In this document: piece by piece, positions 1 to 13,089 of the stretch | Layout of the letters: each line of letters opens with the position of its first letter | Numbering within the stretch: the stretch's first letter is position 1 | Assembly (NCBI GenBank): GCA_017591395.1 | Contig: WEDG01002559.1 | Location: 62,001 to 126,000, forward strand | Reading direction: 5' to 3' | DNA length: 64,000 nt | Source: Schistocephalus solidus | Lineage: Eukaryota; Platyhelminthes; Cestoda; Diphyllobothriidea; Diphyllobothriidae | Program-made: the position numbers and the translations under genes | The notes under the pieces: model-generated | Database searches by the model: none | What the model was told of the DNA's origin: nothing | What the model saw: only the letters and a program-made list of their open reading frames with translations

Positions 1-195
1 TGTGAGAGCAGACTTTTAATGCATCTACCTCACCCTCTGTTCCACTCCCCTACCTGAGCTCGATGTCAAGACAGGCTGAATAAGACTGGAGTTGGGAGAT
101 AGCCGGCTCAGAGTGGCTCGGAAACGGTCCACGCAGCTTGTGACACATGTACACTGGGGCGTAGTCTCATCAGGTAGCTTACCAAGGGACGAGGA
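1..195 (-). repeat. 3'-terminal LINE module, truncated
   Basis: Read on the minus strand this matches the 3'-most module of the zinc-finger LINE seen at 9.15-9.33, 22.81-22.99, 39.64-39.80 and 47.27-47.45 kb, including the shared cttgac...tgacatcgagctcaggt segment and the following GA-rich stretch. It is closest to the 22.8-kb copy, with which it shares the aaaagtct segment. The window edge cuts its 3' end. The LINE body is absent, so it is a severely 5'-truncated insertion or a separately mobile module. Confidence 0.6.
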
Positions 196-207
196 AAGGG
201 CTAGCAC

Positions 208-1165
208 ATTATCTCCACTAGATGCCTAATTTCAAATTTGTTTCTAAGCTTTCTCTAATAAAATTTACATTTTGAAAAATTAATTATCAATCAACTGCGA
301 ATTACCGCTACCTTACAAGACACTGTTCATATGAACTTATATTCAAATCGGCGACAATTCTTTCCTCCTCCCTTACGTATAGAGCTTTCCTTCCGCCTTC
401 CAGTTAGTCATGGTTATTTGCTGTAATATTAATTACAGTGTAGTTATTGTTGTCAACACACAAACATTCGAGACTCATTGCAAGATAAAGAAAAAGGTTA
501 AAGATTTGAGATAAGAGCTCCATATATGTACTCACATTGTACTGCTGAAATTTAAGTCGTACATAGTAGCTCTGGCATACAGAGGAAATTAAAAAATCAC
601 AGTCGAAATGGGGGATATTTACTAAAAAGGGTTCCTATTGAGAATTATACGATGCAAATGTGTTCTGAGTGCATATACCCGACAGACAGATGGCTCGCTC
701 GAAAGTTCTATGCGTAATTACACAATGTGATTGAGCATAAAACAGTTGGAATACGTCTGGTACCTTTTTATTCAAAAAATTCTTGACATATTTTCATTTT
801 CGGTAAAACGACAGGTGTTTATACACTACCACCAGTCTGAACTATGAGACACGATGACAGCACGGAGTTCCACGTTTAATTCAGTGTTTTAAATATCATT
901 CATTATTACGGGTTCAGTCAATTTGAATTTGAATTTCACTGCATTACGAATGATCGGTCATCTCCGCAGTCGATCAACCACAGACTCCCATGCAAAGATA
1001 AACCCGTTTGAACAGGCCTGTGTCCCCAAGTGCACGGCCAGATATGGGCTCGAAAGGAACTTTCACTACGCCTACCTAGTCTTCAGGTTTCGACCTTGGC
1101 GTCATCGTCCACGAGGGCCGTGGGGTTCAGCCCAGAAGACACTCCGTTTCACTCCCCAAGGTGGC
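208..1165. other. No gene seen
   Basis: AT-rich DNA with only short, uninformative open frames. I see no recognisable protein motif, RNA fold or repeat here. Confidence 0.6.
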
Positions 1166-1169
1166 GCAG

Positions 1170-1199
1170 CACACACACACACACACACAAACACACACA
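1170..1199. repeat. (CA)n microsatellite
   Basis: An interrupted run of CA dinucleotides. The small frames that cross it on both strands are products of the repeat and are not supported as genes. Confidence 0.9.
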
Positions 1200-3226
1200 A
1201 ATCATCTCCGTCGCTGAGAATAGATGGTGCGGCTGATCGAGAATGTTCCTGGTCGACTACGCAGTCGTGCGAGTGGAGAGACAGATTTAACATCGACAAA
1301 ATACTCCCGGCTGTTTTCGGAACGCTTGGATCAGTTAACACATAGTAACTGGAAGCCTGTCTGGTCAAATACTTTCTAGACTCGCCGGTTGCTATTCTAC
1401 CTGATCAAACTCGGAATCCAGAAGTTCTGACAATAAAAACAGATGATGACGGCGCCTACCTGTTTGACCCGATCGTCTTCGTCATCCTTCGACCGACGAT
1501 CCCTTACGTCCCTTTTGCCAGTTAATTCGACCGAAGATAACTTACGTTTTTGAGTTCTCACTCAATCTCAAATCGCTTCCAGTCAGCAGCTGTGCACCGA
1601 AGGGGTAATTCAGCGAGAAGAAGGTCCGTGCGTGCGATTGTTTCCGGATTATGAAAAATACTGAAAAACGTTGGTACTCATCCCACCACACGAAATTTTG
1701 TCGGTCCGACTTGGGGTTCCGACCTCCTGCTCAAGCCGCAGTGGGCTAGTAGCAACTCAGACTAACTAAACACCAGAAGATCTCCTGAGTTCACAAGCAG
1801 TCGATAGAAAACTAGAGTCGAGAGCGTAATTGGAGAGGTGGACAGCTCCGGGCATTGGTTCCGATTGTACTGATGGTAGATGGAGCCCAAAATTGAATGA
1901 CGAAACCCTTCCCGAGCGGAAAATTGTCAAACCCATTTGTAATCGATGCATTAGAGGGGACAGCTCTCTTCTTCTTCTTCCTCTTCCTGTTTTGCATGTG
2001 ACCAATTTCCCTTCTCATTAGTTTCCTATAATTCTTTGTGTTTTTATTTGGTGCCCTAGGCCTCCCGAGTTAACTTGACCTATATATGATACCACAGCAC
2101 TGCCTGTTTGATTGTTTTTTATTAAAATATTCCCCCAAGTGCGTGGGATCGTAAAATTGAGTGATTCAACGACAAACTGGTATCGTAAACATTTGAGTTA
2201 TTGAGACTAAAAATATTCCCTTCAGTTAGTCTCCATGGTCTGGCATTCAACTAAAGTTTGTTTTTGCTCCTATGTATTGGCTGCCTAAAGTAACGTTTAT
2301 ATGTGTAAGTCTCTGGGCGAACAGAGTTCTGTGTGCTCTCGTCACAGCAGGCTCACGCGCCCTTGCAAAATGCTAAATAGCCACACTAAGGCCGTGTCTG
2401 GAGAACATGAATCACTCAGATGGTTGTCATACGAACACAATTCTTTGCATATTTTTTTGAGGAACATTAAAATTCTGAAGGACAACTAGGTACTTGCGTA
2501 CAACTGCATATTGCTAGCTTTAACTTTTTTATTAATATATTTTGGCCCAAGTTTATGTACAATTTTTGCTTTACAACACCAACACTGATCAGCACACCTC
2601 TTTCTTATTTCATCGGGTAGGAGGTGGACAAACGTATATACCAGTTCACATCAACTGACACTTTGAAACTATACAGAATAATCAGTATCTCACAAAGGTT
2701 AAGAAGAAGTGCAGTTCGTGAATGTTTTTTTAAAGCCTGGGAAAGGGTAACTTAAACAACACGATAAAAAAGGGAAAAGGGACCTGCTACCATAAAAAAG
2801 AGTGTTTAACTCAAAGGGCTGGTGATTCTCGGGTCGAGCTGCGGTTAACCCCGTGGTTTAGTCACCTGTAAAGGTTTTTTTATTTTTCTCTCCATATGCA
2901 GAAAACATCCAAGTAACACAGTACCCGAGGCGATCGTGCAATATAAAGGACTTGGAAGGCTGTTTTGGATCTAGGGAATGCCCAAAATCAAGGAGGTGTT
3001 TAATTACAGAAAAGCAGAGATTTACAGTTCTGACGTTCGAAGCAATTTAGCAAGTACTCAACTAACCTGACTGCCGGTTGCTTTTACGTGTGCCAAAATA
3101 TTCACGTCATCAGCCTTCCGAGTACTTGGACGATTAGGACCACGTACTCGGACAAGGTGCTACTGGAAAGCAGCTTATATCTGAAGGAACAAACAACTAA
3201 ACTCTATGGTAAATCTAAACTAGCCC
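1200..3226. other. No gene seen
   Basis: No frame above about 80 codons and no recognisable motif. A short pyrimidine tract (CTT repeats) lies near 1969-1986. Otherwise apparently unique sequence. Confidence 0.55.

Positions 3227-3269
<43 letters not shown>
3227..3269. repeat. (TAA)n microsatellite
   Basis: About fourteen uninterrupted TAA/ATA trinucleotides. The isoleucine run in the frame that crosses it is an artefact of the repeat. Confidence 0.95.
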
Positions 3270-5161
<1,892 letters not shown>

Positions 5162-5915
5162 ATGTCGTTACGAGGGTTTTATACTGACGTGGTGCACATT
5201 AAAGAAGCGGTGTTACGATATCTCCTTCGACGTGGTCGCGTACTAGGGGGGAAATATTGCTGCAAGTGCGATTCGGCGGTGATGTTCAAAAATGCAAGGT
5301 CCGTGGAGAGAAGTTGCAGGTATCAAGGTGCAGAAGAAAGAGTTGCTAGTCTGTTCGATCAGTAAAACAGGTAACGAAGTCTTCCATTATGGCGATTTGA
5401 AAGGAAGACTCCATTGTAAATAAAAATCCTGGGAAATTTTTGAGCTTGGTTATATCTGCAGCGAGAGAATGTCACTGGAAGAAGTGCAAAAGCTTACTGT
5501 TATGTCCCAACATACTGTGGTTGACTAGTTAAATTACTAATAGGAAGTCTGCTCCGAAATGGTATCTGTCGCTAAGAGAGGGAAGCTGAATATAACACTG
5601 GAAACTCTAATACCAATCGAGGCCAATCGTGGCCATCGTACAATCGTGGCCATCGTACAATCATGGCCATTTTAAAGGTGGAGATTCACTTGTCGAAAGA
5701 AAACTTGGCGATCCAATACAGAATTATGAGAATCACGATTCATGCATTGATGGCTCATGATATTTTGTGAAAATATCGCGGAGTTCCACAGCATTTACTT
5801 CAGGGGCAGTTGGGTGAACACTGCTGACGTGTTTTGAAAAGAAAAGAAGACCGCTTTGTAGCAATCGAACATGATATTGAAGAGATATTTTTTGCTAAAA
5901 TGTTGGTATTTAATT
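5162..5915 (+). pseudogene. Merlin-type (ISXO2-like) DNA transposase relic
   Basis: The frame opening at 5162 reads MSLRGFYTDVV then a zinc-ribbon-like CCKC segment, which resembles the N-terminal region of ISXO2/Merlin transposases. After a frame change the text continues at about 5442-5583 with SERMSLEEVQKLTVMSQHTV then VD, a stop, LNY, two stops, EVCSEMV. This is the family's helix-turn-helix plus 'VVDW.NY.REVC' block with three in-frame stops. A GTGGAGATT near 5684 fits the start of the VEID catalytic segment, but the aspartate is lost by a small deletion. The part beyond about 5700 is only tentatively assigned. At least two frameshifts and several stops make it inactive. Terminal inverted repeats were not identified. 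Confidence 0.65.
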
Positions 5916-5929
5916 CGGATTTAATTTTT

Positions 5930-6400
5930 CCATTGTAGACGACACAGTTTAAATACGATTATTATTTTTTAATAGTACCAATTAGGGCAGGAATCATGCT
6001 ATAATATAACACAGATGGTAGAAAGCACGCTATAGTTGCACCAATATCTCCCTGTTGGATATAAAACCATACATTTTATCACAAAATCACTGTTTTTGAA
6101 GGCGCCAAAATCAGTGCGTTGACTCTGGGTTAACCTACGTTGTGACCTACATTAGCAAAAGAAAAGGTAAAACGTTCCGATTGGCAAATCGAACGTCATG
6201 GCAACTGAGTGAACCAAAAGCGAAACCGAAAATCACATCAACCAGGTGCGTTCGACCTTCTTTAAATTTATTTGAAACTCCTTAAATGCACTTGAGACCG
6301 GTCACATGATTTGGCTGTTACTAAATGGAGCTTTCTTTAACCAAATTATTTTAAAAGAAACTGAGTCATAAAATGTGCCTTCATCAGACTGTACTGATGA
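5930..6400. other. No gene seen
   Basis: AT-rich sequence between the Merlin relic and the SINE. No motif recognised. Confidence 0.5.
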
Positions 6401-6404
6401 GTCT

Positions 6405-6580
6405 ATGGTCCAATCGTAGAATGCTGGACTTGCTAACGCTTGATGACCAAAGAACTAGGGCTCAATTTCCAGGTCCTGCAAACCTTGGATTGGGTATGGC
6501 TGGCTGATGATGGCATATAAGTCAGAAATAGCCATCCCGGTCTCCTTTCTGTTTGCCGACACCAAACGGCTTATGTGAAC
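6405..6580 (+). repeat. tRNA-derived SINE, old copy with hammerhead-like segment
   Basis: A decayed tRNA-like head (6410-6475) is followed by the family body: ttggattgggtatggctgg, the hammerhead-like segment, and ccggtctcctttctgtttgc. It is homologous to the units of the 48.7-51.4 kb array and to the SINEs at 17.3, 23.9 and 56.7 kb, but considerably diverged. Confidence 0.65.
6498..6542 (+). ncRNA. Hammerhead-ribozyme-like fold in dispersed SINE
   Basis: Stem I GGCTGG/CCGGTC pairs over six positions with two wobbles. The core CTGATGA is intact, stem II is GGC/GTC, GAAA is intact, and the cleavage triplet would be ATC. Stem III is two pairs (A-U, U-A) closed by AGCC. The segment is 45 nt, exactly as in the array units, although the surrounding sequence has diverged. 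Confidence 0.5.
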
Positions 6581-6584
6581 TCAT

Positions 6585-8100
6585 TTAAATGAGCACGTCC
6601 AAGATCGCTTGCCACACAAAGCTCGAGAATTAAAACCAATTTCTGCTTGGTCAAGTGACCTCAACAATAACTTTGAAACAATTTTCACCAACAATGATTA
6701 AAGAGTTTGCTGAAGGCATGCATAAACGAAAAGTGATAAAGTGTGGTAATATCAGATGGAACATAGAGGCGTAGGCTGATGGACGGAGCACTGCATGCAA
6801 ATAAACATCGAACCAACTTATTCAGTATAAAAGAACAGAACTTATTGGCCTAGTGCTGGCATCTGACAGTTCGAGCGTCACCAGTGCGACATCTAGGCAT
6901 GTGGATGCAGTACCGGAGATTTGCATGTGAACCAGTTTACTGTGATCTGGAGCTGTGCGGCATCTACTGCCCGCTCTTGTCTATCATTCAATTTACTCCA
7001 ATGGTAAAAAAGTCAGGACGACCGGAAGCGGGCTGGGACGCAGTGGCTGAAAAGGCTAAAAAAACCGTATAAACTTGCCACCCATGGCCTGGGTCCCCAG
7101 AATGCACCAGACTTTCACAGAATGTGGCTCCGACCTCAAATGCATGAGAGTGTCATAATGGTCACATTAAGAAGAAGCCATTGAGCCTAACTCATTCATC
7201 CGGTCAATCACGACTCACGCACAGATCTACCCACAAAGGCCACGTTAGTCTGTCAGTTGGCAATCTTTCAAGCCATGGATTTGATGCGTCGTGGTAAATT
7301 CAGGCTCGTCAGATTTTTTAGAGTGGAAAATGCGCTGAGATGCCATGGGGATGATTGTTTAATGCCAATCTTACACTTTTTCCTCGCCTATGCAATATTT
7401 GACGGTCCGAGTTTGTTAGAACCGGTGCGGAAATTGAGCGCCATGGTTGACAGAAATCGACAACCCGTCTACGCGTGTCATAAATAATCTGCTCACCGTG
7501 TTCTGTACTGAGATATACCAAACACATTTTTCAAATTAACGCGTGAGATGCATGGTCGGATATAAGTCATTGCATCTTTTATGCCGACGATGGTAGAAAG
7601 GGTCACGTACTTGCTACCGAAAAGAGCTAGAATGTTACGGAAGGCGAAGCGTAGTATGGATTAAGTTTGTATATGGTTTAGGGGTTTCTGGGTCGCTTGA
7701 GCTAGGTGTGGTGATGTAGTTGAACGCATTATTTTATCCGAGACTTTCATGCAGATGAATATAGAATGAGCCAATGGCAAACGACAAACCAAAACTGGTC
7801 ATTCCGGCGAGAAAATAAAAACGGAATGTGGCCTTTCTGTGACCAAATAACTATTAAACTCGATGCAGTCGGAAGTACTGGTGACTGAAATCCACGGCAT
7901 CTTTTTTGCCTAGGCATTGGTGAGCATTCTAGGTTAAAATGTATGCTCTCTATCACAAGGTATAACTTTACCGAATAATAATAATAATAATAATAGATTG
8001 ACAAACGTACACTTGAGCTTATTCATCCTCTCGCCTGCAAAGTAATCGAAGTGAGAGTAGAATTGCAAAAGATAAAACAGATGTTGGGTATAACCTCGTA
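6585..8100. other. No gene seen; (ATA)n at 7974-7995
   Basis: Short frames only (for example 7257-7487 plus, 7318-7527 minus) with no recognisable domain. A short ATA microsatellite lies at 7974-7995. Confidence 0.5.
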
Positions 8101-8102
8101 GG

Positions 8103-9333
8103 CAGTCGGTGCGGCACGCAGATCACAAAATACGTGTTCGTATAACTCCAACAAACAACAATACCCCCGTCCCCATCCCCCGCGCTATACTCTCCAGGCT
8201 GCTCGAGTTAGTCCGCTCACACCGGAGAACCAGCACCAGAAACACCAACATACACCCACCGCACCCGAATCAACTGTCCGCACTGCCCACGCATATTCAC
8301 ACACCGCATGGGCCTATTAGGTCGCATGCGTCTCCATGAAAACCTGCGGCAGAACACCGCCGGCTATACCACAACAATACATCTCTCCTCATCAGCTTCG
8401 GCACCTCACGTGATCACACGCAACATGACACGAAACATGTACTCAGTCTGCATAACTGATTGAGAGGCAAAAATGATCCTCGGCTGCTTGTCCGTGTGTC
8501 TCCTCTGTTGCATGTGTGATCTGAGATTGATAATATCATGGGGCGATAAGCACCGTGGGCTGGAAGGTTGCCAACTGAGAATTACATGTAGACCTCGCAG
8601 TCAGTCCAATTTGTGTTGTGTGGAGTGGCTGACTGGTGGTCTGCGAGCCAGGCTGCGATGGCTCCTTCTTAATGCGACCTCTGTCTATCTCACCCAAGTG
8701 AGATTTAAGCCGTTCTACCTCTGTTGTGTGAAATTCTGCTGCCTGTGTTTGAAGGGCTATGTCGTTTACGTAGTACGCGTAGGCGATGTCTCCAGCAGCT
8801 GCGCTCCCAGGCGCATGGGGCAACTGACTGGCTCGAATGGTTATCTGATTGTGGGGGATGGGGAGAGAGTGAGGTAGACGGCTCAGCGCATATTACACCC
8901 TATAAATAATCTGACGCGCTTGAAACTATCACGGTGTGCTAAATGCCGTGGCTTGGAAGGTTGCCAACTGACGGGATAACACGGACCGCGTGTTTTGTGT
9001 GGATTGGCTGACTGGCGGACTGAGAGTCAGGCTGCAATGGCTCTTTCTTAATGTGGCCTCTATGGCACTCCCACTCCGTGGGATCACAGCCAGGTGTGGT
9101 GGCACGCTCAGAGGCGGCTCCGGCCGCGCCAGCCACCTGCGTCTGCTCCCGCCTCCGGTCGTCTTGACTCTGTCATGACACCGGGCTCAGGTGGGGGAGG
9201 AGGAGAGACTGCGGTAGATGCAGCGCAAGTCTACTACCACTTTAAACTAAATCACGTGCAAGTCACCGTACCTGCACCACCTTGCTGTGGAGCGTACGAT
9301 GGACCTCGTCGGACTACGACGATCGAACTGTCA
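8103..9333 (+). mobile_element. Zinc-finger LINE copy D, coding body deleted
   Basis: Positions 8108-8216 match the 5' leader of the near-full-length LINE (42.58-42.69 kb), including the acaaacaacaatacccc stretch and the gctcgagttagtccgctcacac end. The text then jumps directly into the last zinc-finger region: tgtccgcactgcccacgcat matches the CPHC finger near 46.51 kb, followed by the 3' untranslated modules. Endonuclease and reverse transcriptase are entirely missing, a loss of about 3.8 kb relative to copy C. Two related 3' modules follow (about 8545-8900 and 8935-9333), each beginning with ggctggaaggttgccaactg or gcttggaaggttgccaactg. It ends with the family's terminal hairpin at 9318-9332. 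Confidence 0.75.
9318..9332 (+). other. LINE 3'-terminal hairpin
   Basis: GACGATCGAACTGTC, a short stem-loop that also ends copies at 22977-22991, 35973-35987 (inverted) and 47432-47446. A terminal stem-loop is a plausible recognition site for the element's own reverse transcriptase. Confidence 0.45.
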
Positions 9334-9594
9334 TATATGCTTTATGCGAGGGCAAGTTTGGTTTGGCTAAGCGTATGGCCACTACCTTGGCCGTCGCAAG
9401 TACCTATTGGCACAGGAACTCGTAGTGTCTCGTCGGCAATTCAAAGTTGACTTGGAACGATGATTTAACGTCTACTCGGTGGCCGCTTTCAACCGGATGA
9501 GCCATAATTGCGATGGACATGGACTTTTTCGTACCTTGATTTAGCCAGGCGGAATGGTGCTCTCGCATTAGCTTTGTTAGGCGCCTACTAGTTT

Positions 9595-10165
9595 GAAAAA
9601 TATAACTTACTCCACAGGAGCAAATGAACGCGTAGATGCACAGTAAAGAGGTCTAAAATGGCCCGTTATTCTTACCTTCAAATTGAAGAAGTGGAGTGCT
9701 TGAGAGAAGTTGTGGTATCTTAGTGGAACTGAGAGAAAAAACTCGTTCTTTTCAACCCTCCGTATATCCGATTTTTGGGAGCGTTCCTCCATATATTAAC
9801 TGATACATTTTTAGGACATTCATTGTCTCAGAGTTTTTTTATAAGGCGAGTTCGTTCTCCAGCGTATCTGGAATACATAATCTCTCAGTTTGGTCGGTGA
9901 GGCAGCGGACTAATAAATTAGTTTATTGCCCTGTTCACAGTTCCTTACGAAACACACTTCTACAAATTGTTACTATCAGTCGTTCTACTAATTAGGACGT
10001 CCAGAAAGGTGAGGCACCATCCATTATGTGTATTCGCAGGGAAGTTTAGCGCTGAGTGAGCCTGATTTACTTTATCCAGGAGGGTGTCCAAATCAAGCAT
10101 TTAATTTGCTATTACAAAAACATCGTCACCATACCTACCTTTATAACTGGACCAAGCTGTTTTTT
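9595..10165 (-). pseudogene. Penelope-like element relic (RT end plus GIY-YIG region)
   Basis: On the minus strand, 10115-10140 reads RYGDDVFVIAN, the YVDD-type RT motif C with V changed to G. It is followed by LDTLLDKVNQAHSALNF and LTFLDVLISRTTDSN near 9985-10010. These parallel VDELLYTVNQAHPSIKF and LPFLDVLLSRRPDGS of the better preserved element at 18.2-19.9 kb, in the same order and at similar spacing. At 9607-9650 the DNA matches the region coding for the start of the GIY-YIG domain. Several stops and frame changes interrupt it. It belongs to a different Penelope subfamily from the 18-kb copy. Confidence 0.7.
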
Positions 10166-10169
10166 CTTT

Positions 10170-11195
10170 AGTTATCCCATGAGGACATCAATTGTTATCA
10201 AATACAAATACAAACTCGAATAATAATATAACGGTCAGCTCAACTTGCCCTCTGCTTTTGAACTACATCTGTAGCCGCACCTTTGCGACTAATGGATACA
10301 TTTCGTTACATCCACGACGGACCAGCCTCGTTAGCAACTGTCCCAAAAGCAACTCAGAATACCAAGGGCCTTCTAAGAGTGAAATCAGGGTCTCAACTAA
10401 CTTTGCAGTTTTAGCAACCCAGATCTCTCAACTTTGAAAATTGGAGCTTTATGTTATCATTTTTTTAAGATAATAGACCTCTGTGCACCTCGAAGTCATT
10501 CGATGAAACTAGTGGTTCATAAAACTCACGTTTAGAATTTATGTTACAAGTAAAGTATGAATACAAAGATATTTGTTCACAAATGTCAATTTTATAGTCA
10601 TTTCTTTGTTAAAATTGTAAAATGTTACGGCTTTGTTATAAAAGTGCTCTTGGCCTCGCTGGAAAGTTGCTCCACACTCTAGGCCTTTGTAAGCCACAGT
10701 TTCGTAGCTTTGATGCAATAGCGGGTGACTTTGGTTGGTCTTCAATCGTGTCTCTATGAGGTAATTGCTATTATTAGCGCCCGACATGCACGTAGTTTAT
10801 GACTGCTTCTGTCCCTTTGCCTCATTTTGCGTTCTCAGTATGTTTTTAACCTTTTCAAGTTAGGCGTCGGATAATTAGTCCTTTTCTACAGTTTTCTGTC
10901 GACAAAGTCTCCTTACATGCTATGTGACAATTCGTAGATGACCTTATCATTGCCGTATCGTAGGGACAGGAAGTGATCGGGCGATGCTAGAGTCGATTTG
11001 CCAACCTTTGTATGTATCACAATCCCCAAGGACTGAAAACGATGGGGTGCAGCGCAGTAATTTGAATGACTGATGGGACAAAAATATAACTAATTACTAT
11101 ACGACACGGGTGCGTGTCACGTCGCCCATGCTGCCGGCACTAAGCTTGGGCAATGCTGCATGCTCCGACACGAGGCAGTTTTAGCGCGACCTTGA
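10170..11195. other. No gene seen
   Basis: No motif recognised. GC content rises from about 11.1 kb. Confidence 0.5.
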
Positions 11196-11201
11196 GAATG
11201 C

Positions 11202-11250
11202 TGACGTCAACTCTACGGATGAGCCAATAGGCGCGCCAGCTTTATGTATA
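11202..11250 (+). promoter_or_regulatory. CRE, CCAAT and TATA-like cluster
   Basis: A perfect CRE palindrome TGACGTCA (11202-11209), a CCAAT box (11224-11228) and TTTATGTATA (11241-11250) follow each other in promoter-like order inside a locally GC-rich stretch. No downstream gene is recognised, so the arrangement may be chance. Confidence 0.2.
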
Positions 11251-11504
11251 GAGCGCCAAGCGCCGCAGAACGATTTTCTGACCGGCTGAAAAAATCGATT
11301 CGAATGAATGCCTTGTAAAGTCTCCCTCATGCGTTTCTCTTCCCTGGATAATTATAATGAGCGAAACGTTCGAAGGGGTATATTTTTGTATCTGTTCACA
11401 TTCTGAAAATAGTACCCGCTTATCTGTAAAAAGAAAACGTTTTAAGGTTTGATACTTATCTACAGTACGAATTCTGACTGCTACACTGCTTTTTCTTAGC
11501 TACG

Positions 11505-11640
11505 AAATTTTCGGAATAACATTTGCTTTACGTTAGCGAAAATTCCCATTTGAAAGTTTAAAAGACAATTTGGTGAGCATTCGTTTCCTTTCGATAAATT
11601 CTCATCAGAAATTTTTATATTTATATCGTTTTGCGATGTG
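11505..11640 (-). repeat. Penelope 3'-end relic
   Basis: The stretch aattcccattt...aaaagacaatttggtgagcat...tttcgataaattctcatcag is homologous to 17928-18003, which lies directly 3' of the Penelope reading frame at 18.2-19.9 kb. No coding part accompanies it here. Confidence 0.5.
11571..11612 (-). ncRNA. Decayed hammerhead-like fold
   Basis: On the minus strand CTGATGA, GAATTTATC and GAAA line up with the fold at 17961-18003. Stem I no longer pairs and stem III has a mismatch, so this is a fossil of the motif, not a likely ribozyme. Confidence 0.3.
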
Positions 11641-11644
11641 TCAT

Positions 11645-12710
11645 CTAATGAAAATGGCTTGCATATATTCTTTCGAGATTTCAAGGAAGTCCCGAATTGG
11701 TGCGAAGTTGTCATATTACAAACCCCTATTTACTTAATAGATATAGCCTGCTTACAATGTATTTCCTCATTTATGCTATTGATAAAGGGCAGATTAAATA
11801 AGCGAAAGAAAGATAAAACACCCATTACCTTGGGCAGTGTGGTTGTTTTAATGTAGTCCGATAAATGGGCCTGTATTTAATTTCGGTTACTACATTCTCT
11901 GATTTGCCCTCAAAAGCGTGATGATCTTGAGTTAATCGGATGACCGCGTCTGGCATCTTTTGTATGGCCCGTAGCATCAAAATGGTAACTCGGTCAACCA
12001 ACATAGGGTTCAAACACCGCCCTATGATGGGTTTAGAGATCAGCTATTAAATTCAACTGATAGTGTTTAACTTCAAACTGGGCTGGTTCCATTTTGCTCC
12101 AACAATGAGTACGAGGGTGCGAGAGTTAAAATTATAGGAGAAGTAAGGCCGCTGGATTTAGAGTTCGATTTACCTTCTTCCTCTTCGTTATCTTTTTGTG
12201 TAGACGCATAAAGGGCTCAGTCGCTAACCCTCAGATACATCAATACCTATCACAGTTTAAATGCGTTTTTGGGCGACAGTAGGGTTTTGGAACTGTCAAG
12301 GCCAATGACGTCGAGCTGATCAATACTCAGTCCATCAACGGGAAAATAAGCAATGACGATGTCAGCAGACTTAACAAATGTGCCTGATGGTGGGACTGTT
12401 CATATTCCGTCAAGTTGGCATTATTAAAGTGAAATAATTAAATCAAGAATGTAAAGTAGGTCAAAATGAGCTGAATTGCAAGAAAACAAGGCCGTCTTTA
12501 CTCAGTTCTGCTATCGAGCAAGTTAAAAACAAAGCAGGTTGAACGGTTGTTTAACACCAAAGGATAACCTTCAGGTAAAAGGTTTAAAAAATACGTAATA
12601 GGATAAAAAATGAATACAAAGGACTGCTTCGAGCATGTCTTCTATAAAATATAGTTGCATGTATAAAGCATCGAAAAATTATGAGAAAAGTTCACACCAA
12701 GTAATTAATT
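11645..12710. other. No gene seen
   Basis: No motif recognised. Small frames on both strands at 11638-12013 overlap the Penelope 3' relic or lack support. Confidence 0.5.
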
Positions 12711-12732
12711 AATTCGTTTGACCCATTTGTGT

Positions 12733-12827
12733 AAAACTCGGTGGCATCGATGGGATTCAAATCCACACCAGCAAAGGGTAGGCTTTAGTACAGCCAACAC
12801 TCTACCAACCTGAGCTACGAGGCCCCA
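12733..12827 (-). repeat. tRNA-like SINE head, left arm
   Basis: A good A box and B box, but there is an extra insertion in the anticodon region and only a loosely pairing acceptor end (GGTGGGGCC with GCCACC). It resembles a tRNA-derived Pol III promoter, not a working tRNA. Confidence 0.55.
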
Positions 12828-12969
12828 CCAGGAGCCGTGAGTTTAATCACACCTGGGTCAAGTTACCCGCTTGGGCAGTCAGCTTACTGTATCATCATTG
12901 GTGGATTCCATACGTTGTAGTAGGCTGTGAGGGTAACTTGATCCCAGGCAGATTAAACTCACGGCTCCC

Positions 12970-13063
12970 GGTGGGGCCACGAAGATAATTTAGCTAGAGC
13001 GGTGGCTGTACTGAAGCCTTCCCATTGCTAACGTGGGTTCGAATCCAACCGAGGCCACCAAGT
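12970..13063 (+). repeat. tRNA-like SINE head, right arm
   Basis: The B box GGGTTCGAATCC is strong; the A-box region (aatttagctagagc) is decayed. It ends GGCCACC, which can pair with the start of the head. Confidence 0.55.
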
Positions 13064-13089
13064 TTTTCACAAGTAGGTCAAACGAATTC

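Larger units (their letters stand above)
12712..13088. repeat. Inverted pair of tRNA-like SINEs
   Basis: Two arms of about 175 bp, roughly 80% alike by eye, face each other around 12895-12910. Each holds a tRNA-like segment: minus 12733-12827 (box A-like TAGCTCAGGTTGG, box B-like GGATTTGAATCCC) and plus 12970-13063 (box B-like GGGTTCGAATCC). The shared tail after the tRNA part contains the segment gagccgtgagtttaatc. The outer ends also match (aattcgtttgac). The tRNA part differs from that of the hammerhead SINE, so this is a second SINE family. Confidence 0.7.
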
